DNA of 64,000 nt. Origin: Aotearoamyces nothofagi (Eukaryota; Ascomycota; Leotiomycetes; Leotiales; Tympanidaceae). The DNA is taken from NCBI GenBank assembly GCA_015345905.1, contig JADDTR010000006.1:870513-934512 (forward strand), read 5' to 3'. The notes under the pieces are model-generated. The model searched no databases. It was given only the letters and a program-made list of their open reading frames with translations, and was not told the origin of the DNA. The position numbers and the translations under genes are program-made. Position 1 is the first letter of the stretch. Every line of letters begins with the position of its first letter. Positions 58,419 through 64,000 of the stretch are shown piece by piece.

Positions 58419-60071
58419 CTAAAATCTTCCTCTCCATTGGTTGCATCTCCTTCTACATGCACATCGCTGACACCTTCCATCGATCCGAGATACTCGAGAA
58501 CTACCGGGCTTTCTAGGAGCTTGGACTTCTGCGCGGATTGTTAGCCTCAGCTGTGCCGCCTTCTTGACTTGGTCCCTCAACAAACTTACCTGAGAATCCA
58601 GGGATATATATGCTTTTTCTAACAGCCCTGTCTCGCGGGTTCTCAATTGAGATACAGTTTCAATAATACTCCGGTCGATCGTCGATGAGGGGCTGGAGGC
58701 GAGAGACTCCACGGCACCGTCGCTGGCGTATAGTCTCTCAAGCTGTTGCCGAACTCGGTCTTGCAAGAGTGCTACTACTCGAAGAGGAAACAAGTCTTTC
58801 AACGGATGTTGGGCGATGAGTTCCTGAAATTTGTCTGTCGAGTCGCTCACGTCGTTCTCTACCCAGAACACTTTTAAAGCTTGACTGCCATCTATCTCTT
58901 GTAGCGTTCTGAAGTTTAACCCATCCTCTTCATTCAGGCACATGAAGAAGGCAAACGGGCTGCTCCATGAAATAGAGTCTTGTTGTCCGGCTATCCGAAC
59001 GATTGGAGGTCCTGAAAAAGATGCCAATTTTGCCTTCGCAAGGGGATCATCAGGAAACGGTGAAAGATCAAGGACCAGACTGTCTGTTGACATTGTATCG
59101 TCAATGAAGCCGTAGCTGAAGAGCATTTCAGCAGCACTTTTCGTAGATCCATAGCTGATAGTTATCTCTACCCCACTCTCGACCTTGATATTAGGTCTGA
59201 GGAGTAAAACAACATCTCCGTTGCTGGATTGCTCGTAGTAGGCGTTAGCATCAGTTGCATGATTGGCCATATCCAGGCAGGGAACCATGGACTCGCCCGC
59301 AACTGGCAGTTCGAGACATCGAGATCGGTACCATGAATCGAATAGAAGCCAATCACTGAGTCTCAACTTTTCAGATTCCCACCATGCTTTGTGACACCAA
59401 GATATTTCACCGGTATTTTTACGCAAAGCCTCAAATTCTCGTAGTAGAGTTGCCATTTTGGCGGAGAGAGCTGACTATAGAGAGTCAGTGCACAAAGCCG
59501 GAAATATGGCAAATGTGTATTAATAATCGCAAAAAAGGCTCGACAGCAGTAACATGTATGGAAAAGAAATCTACCTCTAATGAAGTTCCTATCAGCAACA
59601 TACGCTGCTCTTCGGGCCATGCCGATGGAACGGGAACAGTGGCTGGTAGCATCTTCACATACTCAGTCCACGGATTTGAGATGCCAGTGCCATTTGGGAT
59701 ATTTGGAGAAGTAATCGTAGCCTGCATCAAGAGAAACAGTAAGATATCTCCTCTCAAAGACTAAAAATCATCAGCTATGGTCCATCACATGATGTCGGGC
59801 TGCCCACTTTGCCGCCAGCAGCTTTGAGCAGTTGCTGGAAGTGTTTGTCAACCTTAGCATGCTCTCCTATTGCTTCCGCTGATAAAATAAGATCTTTAGG
59901 TACGTTCAGCAACGTGGGGATGTCAAAGGTATCTTCCGACCTTAAAGCTCTAGCAGCAGCAAAGCCGAAGCCTTTGGCGCCGAGATCTCGCACTTCGATA
60001 TCGCAGAGAACAACATCATTTAGCTTATTCCATGCTGGAAGGGCATGTATTGACAGTTGGTTACGCCGCAT
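58419..60071 (-). CDS. SET-domain protein lysine methyltransferase (SETD3/RKM-like)
   Basis: Four exons (60071-59808, 59760-59575, 59474-58590, 58529-58419) give 481 residues; an in-frame ATG at 60149 would add 26. The SET core is interrupted by a helical insert as in the Rkm/SETD3 group: VRDLGAKGFGFAAARAL near the start, then FDSWYRSRCLE, MVPCLDMANHATDANAYYE with the Asn-His of the cofactor site, and ITISYGSTKSAAEMLFSYGF with the catalytic-side Tyr. A substrate-binding helical domain follows. These enzymes methylate ribosomal or other cytosolic proteins rather than histones. The last exon starts KSKLLESPVV as expected but then becomes Arg/Cys-rich; the adjacent frame continues sensibly (LEYLGSMEGVSDVHVEG, stop at 58415), which suggests one extra T near 58499-58503. 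Confidence 0.85.
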
Positions 60072-60975
60072 TTCGAGTGCATTTACCAGTAAATGAAGTT
60101 TGTTTGGTGAGAGGCCATCGGAATTATGGTGCCTGAACCGAGAGCACAACGCAACGGTCTACGGGAGCTAAAGCTAATCTGGCGAGAAGCCCATCCCGGC
60201 AATCTTCAAAAATGTGACGGCTTGGAAATTAATTCCCCCGGATTTTGACATCCGTAATGCACTTGAAACGTAGGAGATCGTATCCTAAAAGAAATCTGCA
60301 GGAGATCACAGCGAAACCACACATCTACTCTAAATACGATTGAAATGCTTGCAAATATCTGCCTTCATGCAGAGAGGGGTACCAATAATGAAACAAATTG
60401 GGGTTCCTACTCAGTTTTGTAGACGACTGAGCATTATATTCAAGTCTCAGTGTTGCAAATCTACTTGATATCAGTGGAAGTACAGGGACTAGTAAGGTTT
60501 ATTAATCCTAGGCGAGGAAATAACTAGTATAAGGATAGTAAACTGCTACAGTAGCTAAGTTCAGATAGGTCAGATTCACTTTTAATTGATTGTACTGGCA
60601 ATTAAAAACACCTAGGTATGAAGCTACATTTGCATCTATGCTATATAGAATACATAAGGTAAATTTGAGTTAGTGTCTATGAAGGAGACAATGCCAGAGA
60701 TTGCGCTAGACAGAATCGGCTCCTTTCGTAGGGATAACAACCTGTTGGGGTGTTAGGGTTAGTGTAAGTTTCTGCTAGATTCCTATATATATATCTTTGC
60801 TAACTAGCAGCAGAAGCCTCAGTGAGCTAACTAGGTAGGTATGCTTCGAGGGGAAGCTTGCACAATGCACTAGATTGCATTAGAGGTGTACAAATAGTAC
60901 AGTCTCCTTTATAACGCCCATATATATGCACCTCTCCGTCAAACGCCCGATTTTATGCCGCCATATCTATGATTC
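60072..60975. other. Intergenic region, SET gene promoter side and GTPase 3' side
   Basis: About 0.9 kb; 60400-60700 is AT-rich. If the SET gene starts at 60149, the first 78 bases are coding. No other gene is seen. Confidence 0.5.
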
Positions 60976-62384
60976 TTATGCCCGTCCAACCTTGAAGGAT
61001 AATATCTACAATCATTAGCACCGGTCCAAGAGGAAGAAGGCTCTAGGTTACTTACATCATGCTTGCCAATGGATATTATGGCATCTTCGGCTACTCTTTC
61101 ACCACCTGCTCCCTCGACATAGGCCAGCGGAGCATCTCCCATGATCTTTCTATATGCTTCAACCACGGTAGTGTTTTTCTTCACTAGCACGCAATCTCTG
61201 AAGACAGCATTAGAGCCAGCAGTTCCAGATGAGAAAGTCGTGACGTTTCGGACTGGAAAGACAGGGACAAGTCCCAGCAGTTCCGCAGCCTTGGAAAGCA
61301 CTTGTACGACTCCAGTCGATCCGAAGCGATATAAAACCATATCTTTAAGATTATCTATTCGTGATTTCAACTTCTCGTCCATTTCTTTCAAGCCGCCACC
61401 CTCGGGGTCGCCATCTGCGATAAGATCTTCTCTTGTATCCACAAAATCGCTGCCCTCCGTGTACCTAATAAACCCTTGTTTCGCCAGTTTCCGAAGGAAG
61501 ACTTCTGATATCGCCGAACATAGGACTATGGTGTTAGGGTCTTGCATCTTAGCGATTTTGCTTATATTTTTGTCCGCGTCCGCATGGTCGATCTTGTTTA
61601 GAGCAAAAACCGTTGGGAACTTCTCGTCCGTGAAAGCATTAACAACTTTCTCGATCGTCTCGTGTGACCAGTTTTCCAGCGGTTCTTTCAACCCCAGTTT
61701 ATCCAACGTGCGCGCGACCACCGAAGCTGTACTGCCATAACCGGAGAACTGGCCTTGAAGCGTTTCCACGGCTGTAGCCTTTATAGCAATATGCCGTCTC
61801 CTAAGTGATCCCCATTTCGTCATTAGATTACCCTGGATCCAGGAGACAATTTCTGAGCGTAGCCAGACAATGTCTTGAGATGGATCATAGCCGCGTGTGG
61901 CTTTCCCTTCGGCATCTGTCGTCCCACTGACATCTACCACATGAACCAAAGCGTCCGCATGTCTTAAGTCGTCCAAGAACTTGTTTCCAAGTCCTTTTCC
62001 TTCGTGTGCGCCAGGTACCAAACCTGCAACATCGAGAAGCTCTATCGGTACAGACCGTCGTCCATTATGACATGCACCATAGTTTGGCTTACACCTATCG
62101 GAGAGGTCGTACCGAGCGCATGCGCATTCAATCTGTAGATATCCGATGGCCCGCTGAGGATCTATGGTCGTAAAGCTATTTTAAGATCAGTAGATGTCGA
62201 AGTATCCAAGGGATCCGCTCTTACGGGAAATTGCCTGCAAAATATCAGCAAATGCGATCCCGCCTCGTCCGCGCGCGTGGATTTACCAACCAACTTTCGA
62301 AGTCGCATCGGTCAGACTATTCAGCGTCGTACTTTTGCCAGACGATGGCTTGCCGACAAGGCCGATCAATGGATCTCGTGGCAT
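60976..62384 (-). CDS. YchF/Ola1-related GTPase (YGR210C type)
   Basis: Four exons (62384-62291, 62234-62225, 62175-61056, 61005-60976) give 417 residues; yeast YGR210C has about 411. The P-loop is GKPSSGKST (11-19); spliced, [20 protein letters not shown] gives the Obg/YchF switch I region, [20 protein letters not shown] the G3/switch II region, and ALNKID the base-recognition NKxD. The C-terminal domain ends [13 protein letters not shown]. The second exon is only 10 nt and the first donor is GTTGGT, but every phase agrees and the protein is continuous. The family associates with ribosomes; the precise function of this subgroup is unknown. The asparagine-lysine NKID favours GTP over the ATP preference of Ola1. 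Confidence 0.93.
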
Positions 62385-62731
62385 CTTCAAATCACTCCTT
62401 GTAGCGGGATTGTTCTGAGAGTCAACTATCGACGATCAGTTCTGGTTCTGAAAGATCTTATCGTACGGATTATTCCTATAGCGCTATGACGAAACGGGAA
62501 TGCGGTCCCTGGTATTGTACTGTGCGATACTTCGCCGGTTTGGCTTAGTATGAGGCTTCTTTGAAAATAGTATGGAAACATAAGCAATGTTATAATAACG
62601 CGATGATTGATTTACAAGCATGGTGTCATTGTGTCAGTGATGTTAATTCTCAACTCAGAAATATAAATACCTTTGGGCCACCCGAAATTCTCTGAAAGTC
62701 GATCTATTGTCCACGCAACACTTCAACAGCA
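62385..62731. promoter_or_regulatory. Divergent promoter, YchF-type GTPase / NTF2-fold protein
   Basis: 347 bases between two head-to-head start codons, so both promoters must be here. A TATAAATA run lies at 62662-62669, about 65 bases before the NTF2-type start. Nothing else is seen. Confidence 0.45.
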
Positions 62732-63415
62732 ATGCCTTTCATCCTGACCCCCGAATATGTTCGTTCGATCTTCGATCCTGCTGCTGACGGCAACTTTGAG
62801 CCCTTAATATCAGCTATAGACGAAGATGTCCGCTGGCAAATTGGTACCGAGGAAAAGAATGAGTTTAGCAGAACCGGAATTTACGTATGTCGAGTTGCAC
62901 TGTTAGCTGTAAAGGTACTGACAAAGAAAGAACCTGCAAGAATGGAAAGACACCATTGCCATCGGTCTTTCGAATCTACTAGAGGGCAACATTAACAGGA
63001 TGAAGACAAACACGGCAGATGTCATAGGGAACAAGGCGATTCTGGAATGTGTCAATGTCAATACATTTCAGAAGAATGGTAAACCATATAACCGGTAATT
63101 ATTTACTCATATACCTCTGGTTTTTTGAATATCTTCTAATATAATAGCAGGTTTGCTTGGTTCTTGATATTCTCTCCCGAAACAGGCAAGATTGTGGAAA
63201 TTAGAGAGTATGTATATACTAATATCTGAATCCCCGATTTTTTTTATTTCATAAGTAGATACGCTTTCAGAGATGCCAATGACACCATGGGCATTCTTAC
63301 CATGTTTCATAAATTCTTCTCATTCTTCTGGATTAGATTTATTAATATTCATTCTGTTATGGCACCCGAATCGTCCACGACCTTTGGTGTACATGCGAGG
63401 CCACCCTGCACGTGA
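62732..63415 (+). CDS. SnoaL/NTF2-fold small protein
   Basis: Four exons (62732-62884, 62931-63094, 63151-63207, 63259-63415) give 176 residues. The first three exons read MPFILTPEYVRSIFDPAADG, DEDVRWQIGTEEKN, RTGIYNLQEWKDTIAI and RFAWFLIFSPETGKIVEIRE, a clear match to fungal SnoaL-like/ketosteroid-isomerase-fold proteins of about 130-150 residues. After EIREY the fourth exon is unlike the family: it gives a hydrophobic, Phe-rich stretch and stops later than usual. The last exon may be mis-joined or diverged. No catalytic residues can be named; family members include cyclases, isomerases and many proteins of unknown role. Confidence 0.72.
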
Positions 63416-63575
63416 CCATCGCCGCTCTACTCGACTATTTGGATGGCAGAGATGGGGACTGTTGACAATGAATCTCAGGTTCATTTTCTAAGTCATGTCA
63501 TTGTATCTATTGTGCGGCAATGCTCGGTACCTTCATAACAATTCATACGCCTCACAATCGCGATGTGCCTTGTCC

Positions 63576-63717
63576 CTAATTTACCTTCAACTCCTTTCCC
63601 AAATGGTCGATAGCCTTGTTGAATGCATTGATCCATCCCATCGTACATAATATTGCGGTCTTTGAAGGTCCCTGTAAACAGCTTTCCCCGAATTGGAAAG
63701 AGAATGTCTCGCAGATC
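63576..63717 (-). pseudogene. Decayed tandem copy of a terminal exon
   Basis: The minus strand carries DLRDILFPIRGKLFTGTF and NIMYDGM, then in the next frame INAFNKAIDHLGKELKVN and a stop. The exon at 63853-64000 has the same order: LFPIRDGAIFTGTF, DIMYDGM, IKVFNSAIG. The two are clearly related over about 130 bases, but the downstream copy needs one base fewer after ATGTACGATGGGATG to stay in frame. A GTCAATAG acceptor-like sequence precedes it, so it looks like a copied last exon that has drifted. It could also be an alternative 3' exon. Confidence 0.6.
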
Positions 63718-63852
63718 TTCAGCCAGCTCCTTGAGACTGATGAACTATTGACATCACTGGTACAGTTTTCCCCAGACCCTTTGTAAGCAAAAAGAAAAGA
63801 AAAGAACCCGTCAACAAAACGCCCACACTCCTGACTCCCAGCCCTTGCCTCG

Positions 63853-64000
63853 TTATGCATTTTCCTGTTCCTCCTTTTCCAGAGGGCCAATTGCACTGTT
63901 GAACACCTTGATCATCCCATCGTACATTATATCGTGGTACTGGAATGTGCCCGTGAAGATCGCTCCGTCCCTAATTGGAAAGAGAGCGGATCGGAGCTCA
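63853..64000 (-). CDS. Last exon of an unrecognised gene, 5' part beyond window edge
   Basis: Open from the edge with GAG at 63999 and stopping with TAA at 63853, giving 48 residues ending LEKEEQENA. The peptide contains LFPIRDGAIFTGTF and HDIMYDGMIKVFN. I do not recognise the family. It is supported as coding by the tandem relative at 63576-63717, which keeps the same peptide blocks despite many base differences. Confidence 0.5.
   Translation of the reverse strand, partial: ELRSALFPIRDGAIFTGTFQYHDIMYDGMIKVFNSAIGPLEKEEQENA

Overview
This window is nuclear DNA of a filamentous ascomycete (Pezizomycotina). The evidence is the density of short introns (mostly about 45-100 nt, GTANGT-like donors, CTAAC branch sites 5-20 nt before AG), the fungal three-domain TrpC fusion, a FacB/Cat8-type acetate regulator, NUP188, TIM9, PMP3 and a PGC1-like lipase. 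The FacB and TrpC sequences look closest to Eurotiomycetes, but this is an impression and the class is not settled. I see no bacterial-style operon, CRISPR array, rRNA or tRNA gene, and no recognisable transposon or provirus.

Layout. 1-16.2 kb: Boi-type polarity scaffold (3' end cut by the window edge), a BRCT/WGR protein, trpC, NUP188 divergent from trpC, and a C2H2 factor. 17-29.7 kb: Hsp70-like ATPase, TIM9, Sac7-like RhoGAP, endonuclease III (NTH1) and a 2EXR/F-box-like protein. 30.6-37.9 kb: glutathione-dependent formaldehyde dehydrogenase, translin, PIG-F and a GC-rich FAD amine/polyamine oxidase. 37.9-44.8 kb: two roughly 3 kb gene-poor stretches full of microsatellites and minisatellites flank a small UBL-AN1 protein. 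44.8-52.6 kb: gamma-tubulin, PGC1-like phospholipase, GT8 glycosyltransferase, eL22 and PMP3. 53.6-64 kb: FacB-like activator, SET methyltransferase, a YchF/YGR210C-type GTPase, an NTF2-fold protein, and at the right edge the last exon of an unknown gene with a decayed tandem copy.

Most genes are independent housekeeping loci with no obvious shared pathway. Exon joins were worked out by hand: at each junction the reading phase was checked, splice dinucleotides were required, and protein family continuity was used to choose. The most useful second looks are an apparent one-base frameshift in the last exon of the SET gene, introns that are multiples of three and contain no stop, a 10-nt micro-exon, the long tail of the Hsp70-like protein, the catalytic-domain-free BRCT/WGR protein, the 14-bp minisatellite near 43 kb and the duplicated terminal exon at the right edge. 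I did not find a convincing new defence or biosynthetic system.
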